44,000 nt of DNA, from NCBI GenBank assembly GCA_900660155.1, contig CABFPE010000220.1:1099565-1143564 (forward strand), written 5' to 3'. Source of the DNA: Hofstenia miamia (taxonomy: Eukaryota; Xenacoelomorpha; Acoela; Hofsteniidae). The position numbers and the translations under genes were made by a program. The notes below the pieces were generated by a model. That model searched no databases, was not told the origin of the DNA, and saw nothing but the letters and a program-made list of their open reading frames with translations. Every line of letters starts with the position of its first letter. Within the stretch, counting starts at the first letter, position 1. Below, one piece after another: positions 10,690 through 23,310 of the stretch.

Positions 10690-11686
10690 CTTTCTTGGGA
10701 ACTTTCTATTTCTGAAACTCTATATTTCTGCAATCACAACCAAACCAAAAAGTAAAGTTTATTGCAAGGCAATTTAAATTTTCTGGTACTGCTTATTCTG
10801 GAAAAATATTCTAGCAGCAGTTTCTATTCCTAACAGCTTAATAAAAATAGGATAAATTTACTGTTTTTCTCCTTTACACTCTCTTAAATTTGCTCTCAGA
10901 AGTAGGACCTTCACGGTTTAAATAGTCTTTGTTATGTTCTACTACAATTTCCCACAATTCAAAAAATTATAGCACTACAGAAATTCTCTGTTAAATTTTA
11001 TCCAATATTTTCTTCACTCAATATAATTAACTATTGCAATATAAACCATTACTCTCTAGTCAGGCCTAAATCTCAATTTATTTACAGTTATTTCTTTGCT
11101 TACGTTTGAACGTTAATATTTTAAGTCCGTCTGAGATTTAATAACCCTAAAGCACAGATCTTAATGAATTTATTATTAGTTTTTCAATCGGTCTTGTTTT
11201 AAAATAACAAGGAGATCGTTTTAACTACTAGCAATGAATTTGAGCAAGCTTTCGCAGTTTACAAGCAAAATTCTGTCCAATTCCTCATATTAGTAGTTTA
11301 GTTTCTATGAACACACTAAGGTTTTACTAGCTTTATTTTTATATAAACTCTCGTTAATATAAAACACAATAGAACATCTTAAGCCGATGGCTAGGGGAAA
11401 GTATGTTGCACTTTTAACAATAGGTTTGACCTCTTCAGTGATCAACTTCTAACTATCTTCAAAGTTATCATCTCTGGCAACTCGCCAGCACTCTCTTCTC
11501 TAGTCTGTGCTTTTCCAAAAATTTCTTAATACTTCTGCACCCTGTGTACGGGATCACAGCGCTCTTTGCAGTCCCAAACACGTCTCTTTTAAATTCAGGT
11601 TGGATTTCTTCTGGGCGATCCGGCCGCACTCCTTTCCGTAGTCTGTGCGATCAACAACTGCTCTATTTCATAGTGGTTTCCTGCAA
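10690..11686. other. Unassigned intergenic sequence
   Basis: Mostly AT-rich. A more GC-rich patch (about 11460-11660) contains two CTAGTCTGTG / GTAGTCTGTG motifs and GGCGATCCGGCCGCACTCC. I see no coding segment or element boundary that I can support. Confidence 0.4.
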
Positions 11687-12019
11687 GTTTTTTTATACTC
11701 TACAGTGATTCATAAGTGTTAGTGATTGCGTCTCTAATTTAAATAACAAGTTGCTTGAACTTCTATTTTTAGCATCTGAACAATAGACTAGAGTATTTGT
11801 TTTATTTAATTGGCCATTTGCGCACTTTTTCCATCGATGATATAATTACGTATTTTGCGTCTGTTAACAAGAAATTTTATTCTTAGCAAAGTTTAACAGC
11901 CGAGGGTTTTATAAATCAAGAATCACACTTAAAATGTAACTAAATTCACAGAAACTGCTCTAAATAATTTCATAACAAAATATCTAAGTGTATATCATCA
12001 AATTTTCCCACACCGTAAA

Positions 12020-12870
12020 GCAATTGTTCCATTAAAAATCGTTATTGCAGATTGCATGTGCTCAATATCTTGCAAACCCACTGCTTCATTTTTTCAGAAA
12101 GCAAATCTTGAGGAAATAAAAATTATTGATACATTAAGACGATCAATGATAAAAGGAAATTGTTATCTAAGCATTTTTAAATTTGTTGAATTTGTATATT
12201 TATATATGTTCTATAGAAATGTTAACCATTTCTGATATATTTCCTAAGATTTTATAAATAATAATTATAATAATAATAATAAATGATTTATTAAATATTT
12301 TGAAATACATTGACTGGGAAACATATACTCAAATTTCTGTGTAGATGTATTTTGCTTTTGGTGGATTGTTTCTAATAAGAAAATAATTGTTGTAATTTAT
12401 AATATCATTATATTAAGGGCTGTCACTGAATTATACTACTAGTTATTCTTTATCAAATATTTCTTTTAATAATCTTAGAATGCTTGAACAGCTGATTTTT
12501 GGGAATTAATCTATGCTAAGTTTGCTATGCAATAGAACCAACATTTCAAAATCAAGAACATCTGAGTTAGTCAATTTGACCCAAACCTATATTTCTTTGT
12601 TTCAAATCACAGTTGATCCACATGCTATCAACTCAACTTGACCGATCTTGTACAATATGTCCCTTTTTCAATACCAAGCTTCACCGCAATCCACATATTT
12701 AATTTTCAAACAGTTCTCCTCAAAACCGTATCCACAAATACTAAACTTTATTGAAGCTATGTATTCAAAAAGTACCTATAATTGTTAGACCAAAACTGTA
12801 TAAAAAACAATAAACGTCACTCAGTTTTAACCATTTTTAAATCCACATTTATTAATATTCTAATAAACAC
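12020..12870 (-). repeat. Dispersed repeat, copy B (inverted partner of 1918-2878)
   Basis: Reverse-complement match to 1918-2878, spanning without a break the point (12445) where the arm copies are interrupted. This shows that the form here is ancestral and that the arms carry a deletion. It encodes no intact protein. Remnants such as CLKIKYVDCGEA appear on the minus strand. Confidence 0.75.
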
Positions 12871-13839
12871 ATTTTTATTCAAGAGAAATATTTGATAGAT
12901 TTTGGGACAATTTGCGTATATTCACCATGAGATCAAGAAAATATATGGACATCTTAAACTCATTGAGTCATGCACTGCGCATAGGCAGAAGTCGCGCTTC
13001 CAAAGAATTTGTTACAAGACAAAATTTCAAAAACATAAATGAAAAAGGAAACACTATTTTATCCGATTTTAACTATCTTTATTACTTTGTGAGTTATAAG
13101 AATTGTAATTTTTTTGAAAAACCATTAAAAAAATTTAAAACTCAAGTATTAACTGAAATGAAAAACAAGCTTCGTTATTGTTTCATGTTGGAATACTGAG
13201 TATATTAATTAGTTAATATAATATCCAAAGAGAAATGTACTTCATTCAGTCAAAATTAGATACATTTTAACATTTTAACAAAATTCTCCTGGTAATATCC
13301 TAAATAGAAGATGTATTATTTATATTAATTTTGAAAGTAGAGGAAAGAGTGACATAACGTTTTGTGACGCAAAATATTCAAGATATCAAAACATGCTTCA
13401 ATCCTAGCGAAGAAGTTTTGCACTAAAGACTGCCATAATTAGGGGAATCCTTTGTTACAATTACGTAATATATTAAATTTTCGCGTTTTCTTCACCTCAA
13501 GGCCAAAATTGACAAATTATGATTGATAAAACATTAGGAGTTCTCAGTAAGACATTATGCTCTTGATGACGTCAACATGGCATTTGAGAAAACATCTAAG
13601 ACCATTTTTTCAAGATTTAATGTTTTATTATTTTTTCCTAGTGAGCTACGCAATAGTATTTTTCATAGTTTGATAGAGTTTTGATAAAATCAAACCATTA
13701 ATGGTGGCAAATGCACAGCAATAATAAAATGTTTGAGAATGTAACTGTACTTCTACATACATGTATTTGCAGATGTAGTTCAAATTTCTTCACATCACAC
13801 ATTAATATAGGAAGTCTCAGTAAGAAAAGATTTGCTTAC

Positions 13840-13981
13840 ATGCATTCAAATGCAATTGATCTTTGCAAAAATTAGCTCGACAGCCTTCATTTTCCTTAGT
13901 GACGTCATAAAGGATGTAATTAATCCCTGAAAGTTCCAAAGGCATTTTACCATTATATTCTGTCAATTTACTCTCTAAATG
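13840..13981 (-). other. Exon-like segment (third copy)
   Basis: Identical to the 142-base exon-like segment described at 38901-39042, with the same TTTTCAG acceptor and GTAAGC donor, read on the minus strand. Confidence 0.35.
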
Positions 13982-14842
13982 CTGAAAATAACGAAAAAAA
14001 TGAAAAAATTATATTTGACTAAAAAGTGTCAAGAGTGACGGCACTATATAACAAATAAATTATTATTATTAAATATTTATTCCTCAAATTACTGCAATTT
14101 TGATACAAAAATTTCATCACTTTTGAGGGGGATCAAAATGCAACTGATTTCAAAATTTTTTACTCACAGATTTTTAAGCAAAACTACATGTACACTACAT
14201 CAGATTGTTCAAACGCAACATTTCAAATATTACCAATATATGGACAATCCTACCCCTATAGAATGTTTTCACAAGAGTTCTCCACACAATTAGATTTTGA
14301 TTGCCACAAAAAGACATGAAATTCACTGGCTAACTAGAAATTTTAATAACAATTTTTTTCACTTTCAATATTAATTCAGTTTTAAATTTCATATTTCATT
14401 CAGTTGAACAATTTACTGTCTATGTGAACAAATATATTGAGACTCGCCCTTCCAATTGAGCAATTTAATTTATAATGTATTGCAAATTTATGAAAACATT
14501 TTATTTCTTGCTTAATTAAGTTTTATTCAAGCTCTAATTTTATTATGACTTTTTGTTGAAATTCAAATTCAATCCGTTTGCTTCATATTTCGATAATTTA
14601 GGGCTATATAATTTCAATCACCACATGCTCACTTCTTAATATATTTTTGAATTGATAATAACTTTTCAAATTATGTGTTATGACGTTTATTTTATATTCA
14701 TTGAACATTAATTAGCATAGCACTAGCTCATAGATAGCGAACAAATTTTGTTGATATGTAAATTTAAACTGTGCAACATCATTTTCTGTTCAAGGTACTG
14801 CTTTTATTGAGGGTTCTAATAGTACTAAAATGACATCTATGC

Positions 14843-14862
14843 ATATATATATATATATATAA
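14843..14862. repeat. (TA)n tract at contig end
   Basis: Alternating TA following GACATCTATGC, running into the run of N. The same tract with the same flank is at 21825-21871. Confidence 0.9.
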
Positions 14863-15862
14863 NNNNNNNNNNNNNNNNNNNNNNNNNNNNNNNNNNNNNN
14901 NNNNNNNNNNNNNNNNNNNNNNNNNNNNNNNNNNNNNNNNNNNNNNNNNNNNNNNNNNNNNNNNNNNNNNNNNNNNNNNNNNNNNNNNNNNNNNNNNNNN
15001 NNNNNNNNNNNNNNNNNNNNNNNNNNNNNNNNNNNNNNNNNNNNNNNNNNNNNNNNNNNNNNNNNNNNNNNNNNNNNNNNNNNNNNNNNNNNNNNNNNNN
15101 NNNNNNNNNNNNNNNNNNNNNNNNNNNNNNNNNNNNNNNNNNNNNNNNNNNNNNNNNNNNNNNNNNNNNNNNNNNNNNNNNNNNNNNNNNNNNNNNNNNN
15201 NNNNNNNNNNNNNNNNNNNNNNNNNNNNNNNNNNNNNNNNNNNNNNNNNNNNNNNNNNNNNNNNNNNNNNNNNNNNNNNNNNNNNNNNNNNNNNNNNNNN
15301 NNNNNNNNNNNNNNNNNNNNNNNNNNNNNNNNNNNNNNNNNNNNNNNNNNNNNNNNNNNNNNNNNNNNNNNNNNNNNNNNNNNNNNNNNNNNNNNNNNNN
15401 NNNNNNNNNNNNNNNNNNNNNNNNNNNNNNNNNNNNNNNNNNNNNNNNNNNNNNNNNNNNNNNNNNNNNNNNNNNNNNNNNNNNNNNNNNNNNNNNNNNN
15501 NNNNNNNNNNNNNNNNNNNNNNNNNNNNNNNNNNNNNNNNNNNNNNNNNNNNNNNNNNNNNNNNNNNNNNNNNNNNNNNNNNNNNNNNNNNNNNNNNNNN
15601 NNNNNNNNNNNNNNNNNNNNNNNNNNNNNNNNNNNNNNNNNNNNNNNNNNNNNNNNNNNNNNNNNNNNNNNNNNNNNNNNNNNNNNNNNNNNNNNNNNNN
15701 NNNNNNNNNNNNNNNNNNNNNNNNNNNNNNNNNNNNNNNNNNNNNNNNNNNNNNNNNNNNNNNNNNNNNNNNNNNNNNNNNNNNNNNNNNNNNNNNNNNN
15801 NNNNNNNNNNNNNNNNNNNNNNNNNNNNNNNNNNNNNNNNNNNNNNNNNNNNNNNNNNNNNN
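14863..15862. other. Assembly gap of 1000 N
   Basis: Exactly 1000 unknown bases flanked by TA repeats on both sides. The round number indicates a placeholder, so the true distance is unknown. Any reading frame crossing it is meaningless. Confidence 0.99.

Positions 15863-15893
<31 letters not shown>
15863..15893. repeat. (TA)n tract at outer end of left arm
   Basis: TA repeats directly after the gap, mirrored by 43970-44000 at the other end of the palindrome. Confidence 0.9.
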
Positions 15894-17770
15894 GGCATCC
15901 CGATCTAATCCAGAAAAAAGAGATTTTAGAGTTACTGCATTCTCTTCTGTTTACAGATATCTTTTACATGTTAGTATCTTCTTTTGCAATGGTGACAATA
16001 TAGGGTTTATATGATAATAAACCATAGTCTTAATAGTAGCAAAACCTTCCTTTGCCAATTCAATAGCAGCTCCTGCTAAAATACCAAAATCTTCATTGTG
16101 ATAGCATCAATAGTACCCAATCTTACTCTGTAGAAAGGATTTTCATTCATTTTCTTTATTACTTTATTGACAGCTTTAATTTCTTTTTTTCAATATTGGT
16201 CTGTTTTTTAACACACTGAATAAATAAGAACATTTATCAGAGACAAACTCAACTGTAGACAAATGAAAGTATCTATACCTTACAGAAACAAAACCTATTA
16301 AGTGCGTGATTATGCCAAATTTGTCTGTCCTTAAAGATACTAATATCTTGTGCTATTAGTGAGTCTAGATTAGGATAAATGCTCTTGTACCATGGATCAA
16401 ACCCAAAATAAGATTTCAACTGTGCATCCATTTGTCTAATTTTTTCAGAATTCCATGGTTCAGTGGCAACATAACCAAGTGAAAATTAGTAGTAATCTTG
16501 ATGTCACACCTATAGGTAAATTAAACATTAAAATACTACTTAGAGTATTAATAGCCTTCCACAATTTTTTTGTCTTTGTGTCTGTTCTTACATAAGCTCC
16601 AATCAATGATGAACATAGACAAGCTTAAATTAAGAATACATTATTCTTTTCCTTTTCTTCTTGATTTACTATTCTCCTTGCACCACAATGTACAATGAAA
16701 TCTTGCAGATCCATTTCAATTGAATAAATTCATGGACCAATTGAGGGTGGAGAAGATAATTTGAAATGCCTATCATTAATTGACATAAAAGCTTTCTGTC
16801 CATTTCCATTAATTTGTATGACATTATTAGTGAGAATGGGACATCTGTAACAAGCACAAATTTAACAAACTTAATTTCTAAATTATTCATTAGTGGATTA
16901 TCTCTTTTTATACCAAGAGTTATTTCCCATTCAGATAATTCACCTCCTAACAGTCGTTCCCTATCTAGTGTATAACTTGAGTTCTTTTTAAGAAGTCTTA
17001 CATATTCAGGTTTCAATTCATGAGGTGGTTTCTTCATTGTATATGATCCTATTGGGACACCAATCCATTTATAAAAAATTCATTTAATAATGCACTATTG
17101 TTAACATAAGTTCCCCTGTCTATAAAGTCGTCTAGATTTCTAGGGTGAACTGAATAACAAACAACACACCTATCCATGTCTATTAAGGATAAACGTTCCA
17201 ATCAACTTAATATCTTCTCTCTTGGTGTATACGCTATTGATTGTAAATAATCTGATGCTTCAGGACATTGTCCCTGAGAATATATCATAAATATATGCCA
17301 AGTCAATTAATAATAATGGTCTAAGATAATAGTTCTCATGTTGTTTGATGTAATGAGTTCTCCATTTAATTCCTTCATGGCATATATTTTTACAGTTGTT
17401 TTTGACATACCAGATGTTACAGATTGACTACCAGCCCTAGATTTATCCACAATGCATATTAGAAATTGAGCTTGGTCATTTCTAAGTTCAGTATGCTTCA
17501 TCCTGTATGCATACAAATCTTTTCAATTGAAGGTAAGACTTTAATGGCATAGTTGAACATATGTCCATTTGCGAGCTATGGATAAATTCTTCTTCTATGA
17601 TTTTTGTGTCTACAGAAAATTCGATATTATCAGCATCAAATTCTCGTTCGTTATCCTGCACACCTTCTATGGCACTTGAATATTCATCTGGATCGTATCT
17701 CTATTGTCTGGTTCATGAGTTATTACTCCTCCAAATCCTGTCATTTTCCAAAGAATAGATTTTATTTTTA
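15894..17770 (-). pseudogene. Unidentified broken gene, left-arm copy
   Basis: Mirror copy of 42093-43969; see that entry for the protein pieces. The longest open piece here is 16669-17037, 122 codons from its ATG at 17037. The sequence is identical to the right arm over this region as far as I can compare. Confidence 0.45.
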
Positions 17771-18115
17771 ACTCTTTAACTGTCACAGATTAAACCCAAA
17801 CAAATTACATTTACACCAGTTTCACAAATTTCAACGATTAACGAAGTTAAAAAGCTATAATTCAGGGCACATATTGGTAAAAGGTTAAGGCTCAAATTGC
17901 GTTTACGCAATACAAAATTTAGTAGCCAATTCTTCAGATTGATCAACTATAAAATGTTGAACCATGATATTTAAGCGAGAAGTCACATAAACTTCATCAA
18001 TATTTACTAAACGTACTCTTGCTTTTCAGGGATATCATTTACTACCCTCTTTTAAAATTCTCTCAGACAAAAATAATTATCTCACGGAGCAACAGTATTA
18101 ATTAATATATATATA
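17771..18115. other. AT-rich sequence between broken gene and mariner
   Basis: No feature recognised. It ends in TATATATA, the target at which the mariner inserted. Confidence 0.45.
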
Positions 18116-19447
18116 TTACTGTGTTCAATAAGTCTATAGAGTTTAATTCCAAAAACTATATTTATCATGAGAATTAGAAATAAACTATATCAATCAGTAA
18201 TATAGAGTCCTCCCTGTTCAATAACTCGATGGCAGTGCCTTTCCAGCTTGTTAACCTGCTCCCTGTACTCGTTTTCATCTATCCCTCTGAGACACCGCAA
18301 CGATGCTTGTACTACTTCTTCTTCAGAGTCACAGGGGTCGTCTCGCAGATAGTTCTTGATTTTAGAATTCACCCACCGATCGAGTAAATTGAAGTCCGGT
18401 GAGTATGGACTCTGTTTTACCAAATTGATATTGCGTCGTTGGAAAAATTCTGTCGTGTGGCGTGATACATGACATCTGGCATTGTCATGTTGCCAGTGTA
18501 ATTTGTTAAGTGTTACTGGTGCCGATCGGAGCGCACGCCATTTATCACCTGTCTTTCTTATGAAATTCACATATGCTTCCGAATCCATAAATGTGCCAGA
18601 AGGGTAAGCATTGACACTGAAACGTTTATTAGCAGTAAACGCAATTGCTAACATAACCTTTCGTTGTGTTTGCGCCCTCAATGATGCCACTTGTGGTCTT
18701 TTCTCACCTTCTTTTAACCATACACGGCTGCCGCGTTTTGTAGGTGGTTGTTCAAAGAGGATAATCGTTTCATCTTCAACAGCGTAAAGGTCGTACTTGG
18801 AGTTACCCAGACGACCAAACAATTCGATGATCGATTGCGCGCACTGCACACGTTGCAGTTTGACATTATCCGATAGTTGGTGCGGTACCCATGCAGAATA
18901 AACACTACGCAGATGAAGTTCATCGTGTAGAATGTGATGGATTGTTCCAATGCTGACGCCTGTGAGAAGATTCAAATCTCGGATCGAAAGGTGAGGATCA
19001 TCATCAATGAGTTCATTAATTTCCTGAATATTGTTGGCTGTAGAAGATGATGTTGGTCTTCCGCTTCTAGGTGCTTGATCAAATGAGCTGCAGTTTTTGT
19101 TATTACACCATAAACAAATAGTCGAATATGCTGGTGATTTGTCACCCCAGACTGAAAGCAGGTTGTTGTGTATAGTCTTCGGTTTCAATCCACGCTTCAT
19201 CTCGGTATACACGTAGAATTTAAACATATTGATGCTGACATCAATTTCTGCTGCCATAATCCGTTGCACTAAATAATGACAGTACTGAAAAAATAAACGT
19301 CACATTTATATCAAATATGCTGATTGGCTAATTGTTATTATTTGATTGGCTAACATATATACCTACATAAATTGTATGTAATATTTGACATAGGTGTGCG
19401 CGTGTTTTCTCTATTGCCCAACTCTATAGACTTATTGAACACAGTAA
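18116..19447 (-). mobile_element. Intact mariner-family transposon, left-arm copy
   Basis: The ends are perfect 28-bp inverted repeats beginning TTACTGTGTTCAATAAG, flanked by TA on both sides, the target duplication of Tc1/mariner elements. The element is 1332 bp, the usual size, and encodes one transposase on the minus strand. It lies within the arm duplication, so this is the inverted copy of 40416-41747 and not an independent insertion. Confidence 0.95.
18190..19257 (-). CDS. Mariner transposase (DD34D), left-arm copy
   Basis: A 355-residue protein from the ATG at 19257. The frame stays open four codons further upstream but has no ATG there. It is the inverted copy of the gene at 40606-41673, described fully there, and identical in sequence. 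Confidence 0.93.
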   Translation of the reverse strand: MAAEIDVSINMFKFYVYTEMKRGLKPKTIHNNLLSVWGDKSPAYSTICLWCNNKNCSSFDQAPRSGRPTSSSTANNIQEINELIDDDPHLSIRDLNLLTGVSIGTIHHILHDELHLRSVYSAWVPHQLSDNVKLQRVQCAQSIIELFGRLGNSKYDLYAVEDETIILFEQPPTKRGSRVWLKEGEKRPQVASLRAQTQRKVMLAIAFTANKRFSVNAYPSGTFMDSEAYVNFIRKTGDKWRALRSAPVTLNKLHWQHDNARCHVSRHTTEFFQRRNINLVKQSPYSPDFNLLDRWVNSKIKNYLRDDPCDSEEEVVQASLRCLRGIDENEYREQVNKLERHCHRVIEQGGLYITD

Positions 19448-19646
19448 TATATATAAAAGGGATGAAAACCCTGCATATTTCAACATTTTATTAGTACTTT
19501 TGTGTTTTGACATGCTTGGGAGGTCCTTTTTTAGAGCTACAAATCTTATAGACGAAAAGGTAACGAATATTTGAACTATTATACACATTACTAATTGCAA
19601 TGCGTTAGACTGGTTTACAAGTACACCCCAGCCTATTCTATCCTAG

Positions 19647-19743
19647 CTTATCGATGTACTTGCAAATCCTGCAACTAGTATATTCAGTGAAAGATTTCTC
19701 TTATCATCCCGGTCCGTCACCAATAAATTTAGATTTTTTAAGC
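19647..19743 (+). pseudogene. hAT transposase C-terminal scrap, left-arm copy
   Basis: A plus-strand frame reads VLANPATSIFSERFLLSSR, then SVTNKFRF. This is the PATS..SER.FS..G..VT..R signature of the hAT dimerisation domain, with no remainder of the transposase nearby. It lies just outside the mariner, between it and the repeat block. The mirror copy is at 40120-40216. Confidence 0.6.
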
Positions 19744-19813
19744 AAAGTAAATGTAAATATATTCTGTTGTTAAAGAGATTCAAAAAATATTTGAAGATTA
19801 CTCTATGAACATT

Positions 19814-20574
19814 TAGTTTTTTTATACTCTACAGTGATTCATAAGTGTTAGTGATTGCGTCACTAATTTGAATAACAAGTTGCTTGAACTTCTATTTTTA
19901 CCAGCTGAACAATAGACCAGAGTATTTGTTTTATTTAACTGGCCATTTGCGTACTTTTTCCATCGATGGTATAATTACGTATTTTGCGTCTGTTAACAAG
20001 GAATTTTATTCTTAGCAAAGTTTAACAGCCGAGGGTTTTATAAGTCAAGAATCACACTTAAAATGTAACTAAATTCACAGAAACTGCTCTAAATAATTAC
20101 ATAACAAAATATCAAAGTGTATAGCATCAATTTTTCCCACACCGTAAAGCAATTGTTCCATTAAAAATAGTTATTGCAGATTGCATGTGCTCAATATCTT
20201 GCAAACATACTGCTTCATTTTTTCAGAAAGCAAATCTTGAAGAAATAAAAATTATTGATACATTAAGACGATCAATGATAAAAGGAAATTGTTATGTAAG
20301 TATTTTTAAATTTGTTGAATTTGTATATTTATATATGTTCTATAGAAATGTTAACCATTTCTGATATATTTCATAAGATTTTATAAATAATAATTATAAT
20401 AACAATAATAAATGATTTATTAAATATTTTGAAATACATTGACTGGGAAACATATACTCAAATTTCTGTGTAGATGTTTTTTGCTTTTGGTGGATTGTTT
20501 CTAATAAGAAAATAATTGTTGTAATTTATAATATCATTATATTAAGGGCTGTCACTGAATTATACTACTAGTTA
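19814..20574 (+). repeat. Repeat block, left-arm copy, with 1-kb deletion at its end
   Basis: Matches 11687-12445. At 20574 the sequence jumps from ACTACTAGTTA straight to ATGTAATATATTAC, skipping the 1018 bp found at 12446-13463. Mirror copy at 39289-40049. Confidence 0.85.
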
Positions 20575-20820
20575 ATGTAATATATTACATTTTCACGTTT
20601 TCTTCACCTCAAGGCCAAAATTGACAAATTATGATTGATAAAACAGTAGGAGTTCTCAGTAAGTAATTATGCTCTTAATGACGTCAACATGGCATTTGAG
20701 AAAACCTCTAAGACCATTTTTTCCAGATTTAATGTACTTCTACATATTTGCAGATGTAGTTCAAATTTCTTCACATCACACATTAATATAGGAAGTCTCA
20801 GTAAGAAAAGATTTGCTTAC

Positions 20821-20962
20821 ATGCATTCAAATGCAATTGATCTTTGCAAAAATTAGCTCGACAGCCTTCATTTTCCTTAGTGACGTCATAAAGGATGTAA
20901 TTAATCCCTGAAAGTTCCAAAGGCATTTTACCATTATATTCTGTCAATTTACTCTCTAAATG
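20821..20962 (-). other. Exon-like segment, left-arm copy
   Basis: Mirror of 38901-39042, identical; see that entry. Confidence 0.35.
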
Positions 20963-21821
20963 CTGAAAATAACGAAAAAAATGAAAAAATTATATTTGAC
21001 TAAAAAGTGTCAAGAGTGACGGCACTATATAACAAATAAATTATTATTATTAAATATTTATTCCTCAAATTACTGCAATTTTGATACAAAAATTTCATCA
21101 CTTTTGAGGGGGATCAAAATGCAACTGATTTCAAAATTTTTTACTCACAGATTTTTAAGCAAAACTACATGTACACTACATCAGATTGTTCAAACGCAAC
21201 ATTTCAAACATTACCAATATATGGACAATCCTACCCCTATAGAATGTTTTCACAAGAGTTCTCCACACAATTAGATTTTGATTGCCACAAAAAGACATGA
21301 AATTCACTGGCTAACTAGAAATTTTAATAACAACTTTTTTCACTTTCAATATTAATTCAGTTTTAGATTTCATATTTCATTCAGTTGAACAATTTACTGT
21401 CTATGTGAACAAATATATTGAGACTCGCCCTTCCAATTGAGCAATTTAATTTATAATGTATTGCAAATTTATGAAAACATTTTATTTCTTGCTTAATTAA
21501 GTTTTATTCAAGCTCTAATTTTATTATGACTTTTTGTTGAAATTCAAATTCAATCCGTTTGCTTCATATTTTCGATAATTTAGGGCTATATAATTTCAAT
21601 CACCACATGCTCACTTCTTAATATATTTTTGAATTGAAAATAACTTTTCAAATTATGTGTTATGACGTTTATTTTATATTCATTGAACATTAATTAGCAT
21701 AGCACTAGCTCATAGATAGCGAACAAATTTTGTTGATATGTAAATTTAAACTGTGCAACATCATTTTCTGTTCAAGGTACTGCTTTTATTGAGGGTTCTA
21801 ATAGTACTAAAATGACATCTA

Positions 21822-21824
<3 letters not shown>

Positions 21825-21871
<47 letters not shown>
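21825..21871. repeat. (TA)n tract downstream of actin-like gene, left arm
   Basis: About 47 bp of alternating AT, about 215 bp beyond the actin-like stop codon. The mirror copy is 37992-38038, and the same locus ends the first contig at 14862. Confidence 0.9.
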
Positions 21872-21875
<4 letters not shown>

Positions 21876-22083
21876 TAGAAATACCAGGGTGAAAAACTAT
21901 AGGAGTTTATACGTTCATAATTTAAAATCGTCTGTCTAAAAATTACCTTGGTAATCTTTAAATCGAAAAACATTGAGTGACAAAGAATTGAAAAATATAT
22001 AGACAAATATTTAAATAATGTACAAGAGTATTTTTCAATTTATGAAATGAGACAAGAAAATATGTGAATGAATTCAGTTTTTT

Positions 22084-23310
22084 CTAAACAAGTTTTACAA
22101 TAGTTGCTCCTTGTTCCGCATAATCCGTTTTTTTAATTGAAATGTTGTTGAATTCTTCCATTGATGCCAAGATGGAGCCTCCAATCCATGTTGGATTGAT
22201 CCTTTCCGCATTTGCCCAGACCTTGAACTTTTTTGATTTCGGAAGTGAATTCTCAAATCTCTCAATGAAATTGGGGAACATAGTGTTGCCACCAGCTACT
22301 ACAATGTTTTTGTAGAGGCTGCTCTTTAGCTCTTCATCAAAGGTGCTTATACTTTTGAGAAACAATTCAGTGATAGGTGTGTTAGTGGCTCCTGCAAGAC
22401 TTGGATTGAAAATTGCTTCTGCACATTTGAAACGTTCAACTCCAATGATAACTTCCTAAAATGAGGCAATTGGAAACTAAACTATGAATTACAGCGCTAG
22501 TTCGATATATTATCACTCAGTTATTTATACAAAGGAAAAAAATCGAATGTATGATTTTGTAATTGTCATGGTAAGATAGCTGCCATACATTTAGAAACAG
22601 TGCTCTCAATACTTATCAATTGAAAACTTCAAAAAAAATTTAAAGAAATTTTAGGCCTACCGTTCCGTCCGGAAGAGTATATGCAACATCGGAATCAGCA
22701 TAGTTTTCCCATTTTTGACTGTCCAAAGTCACTTCGCAAAGTTTTTCCTTTATGCTGGTCACGCTATTTTCGCAGATGTCCCTACTGAGTAAAGATCGAA
22801 GATAATTGGTAACTGCGTTGCCCGCAAAGGCATTGCTTTCTACAGCATCCTTCTTTGCAATTCCATCAATAATAGGGACTACATTTGTTTGTCCAGCGCC
22901 AGACTCCAGCATTATACCAGTTTGTCTACCACTAGCATACAGTGCTAAAACAGACTGATTGCTGATGTATAAAGAAACGCTGTTGAATTTCTCAAACATA
23001 ATCTCTGCCATTTTTTCTCGATTAGCCTAGATAAGAGAATAAAAATAATAGGTCGACTAACTTTGTTAATAAGTACGACTTTTGAAATAAAATTAATTGT
23101 GCTTTGTGGCTTGCATTACACATTTAACAGGTGCTTTCTTAGCTAATTCTATTTACTAGTTAATTCAGAATAAATAAAGAAATCTTTCTCTTCATCATTG
23201 GAAATTATTTGTTTTATCGAAGATATGTATATATATATATTTTAAGTAATTTTTATATACCTTTGTGTTTGTTACTGAATCGGTTAGTAATACAGTCATA
23301 ATTGAGATCC
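22084..23310 (-). pseudogene. Divergent actin-like gene, 5'-truncated, left-arm copy
   Basis: Mirror copy of 36554-37779, minus strand. Exons: end of a first exon to 23261, then 23026-22661, then 22455-22084 (stop at 22084-22086). Both GT-AG introns are preserved and the sequence is the same as in the right arm, where the protein is described. Upstream on this strand, across the retroelement fragment and the arm boundary, lies the related pseudogene at 25560-27086 in the same orientation, so the pair look like a former tandem array. Confidence 0.85.

Larger units (their letters stand above)
11687..14862 (+). repeat. Third, diverged copy of part of the palindrome arm
   Basis: Bases 11687-12445 match 19814-20574, and 13464-14862 match 20575-21845, in the same orientation. 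The outer half differs by a few percent and by an extra segment of about 115 bp (13610-13750). From about 13780 onward only a handful of substitutions remain. About 1 kb (12446-13463) is present here and missing from the arms. The copy stops in the same (TA)n tract that lies next to the actin-like gene in the arms, right at the scaffold gap. Confidence 0.9.

Noticed and set aside
12912..13199. An open frame of about 90 codons on the plus strand
   Set aside because: AT-rich, biased to Lys/Asn/Phe, no recognisable motif, and located in the segment deleted from the arms without apparent consequence.
14837..15898. A reading frame of about 350 codons on the minus strand
   Set aside because: It is made of the 1000 N gap and flanking TA repeats and has no coding meaning.
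18714..18950. Second frame inside the mariner (also 40913-41149)
   Set aside because: It overlaps the transposase in another frame and has no domain of its own.
21761..22006. Frame through the (TA)n tract next to the actin-like gene (also 37857-38102)
   Set aside because: The central Tyr-Ile repeat is just translated TA microsatellite.
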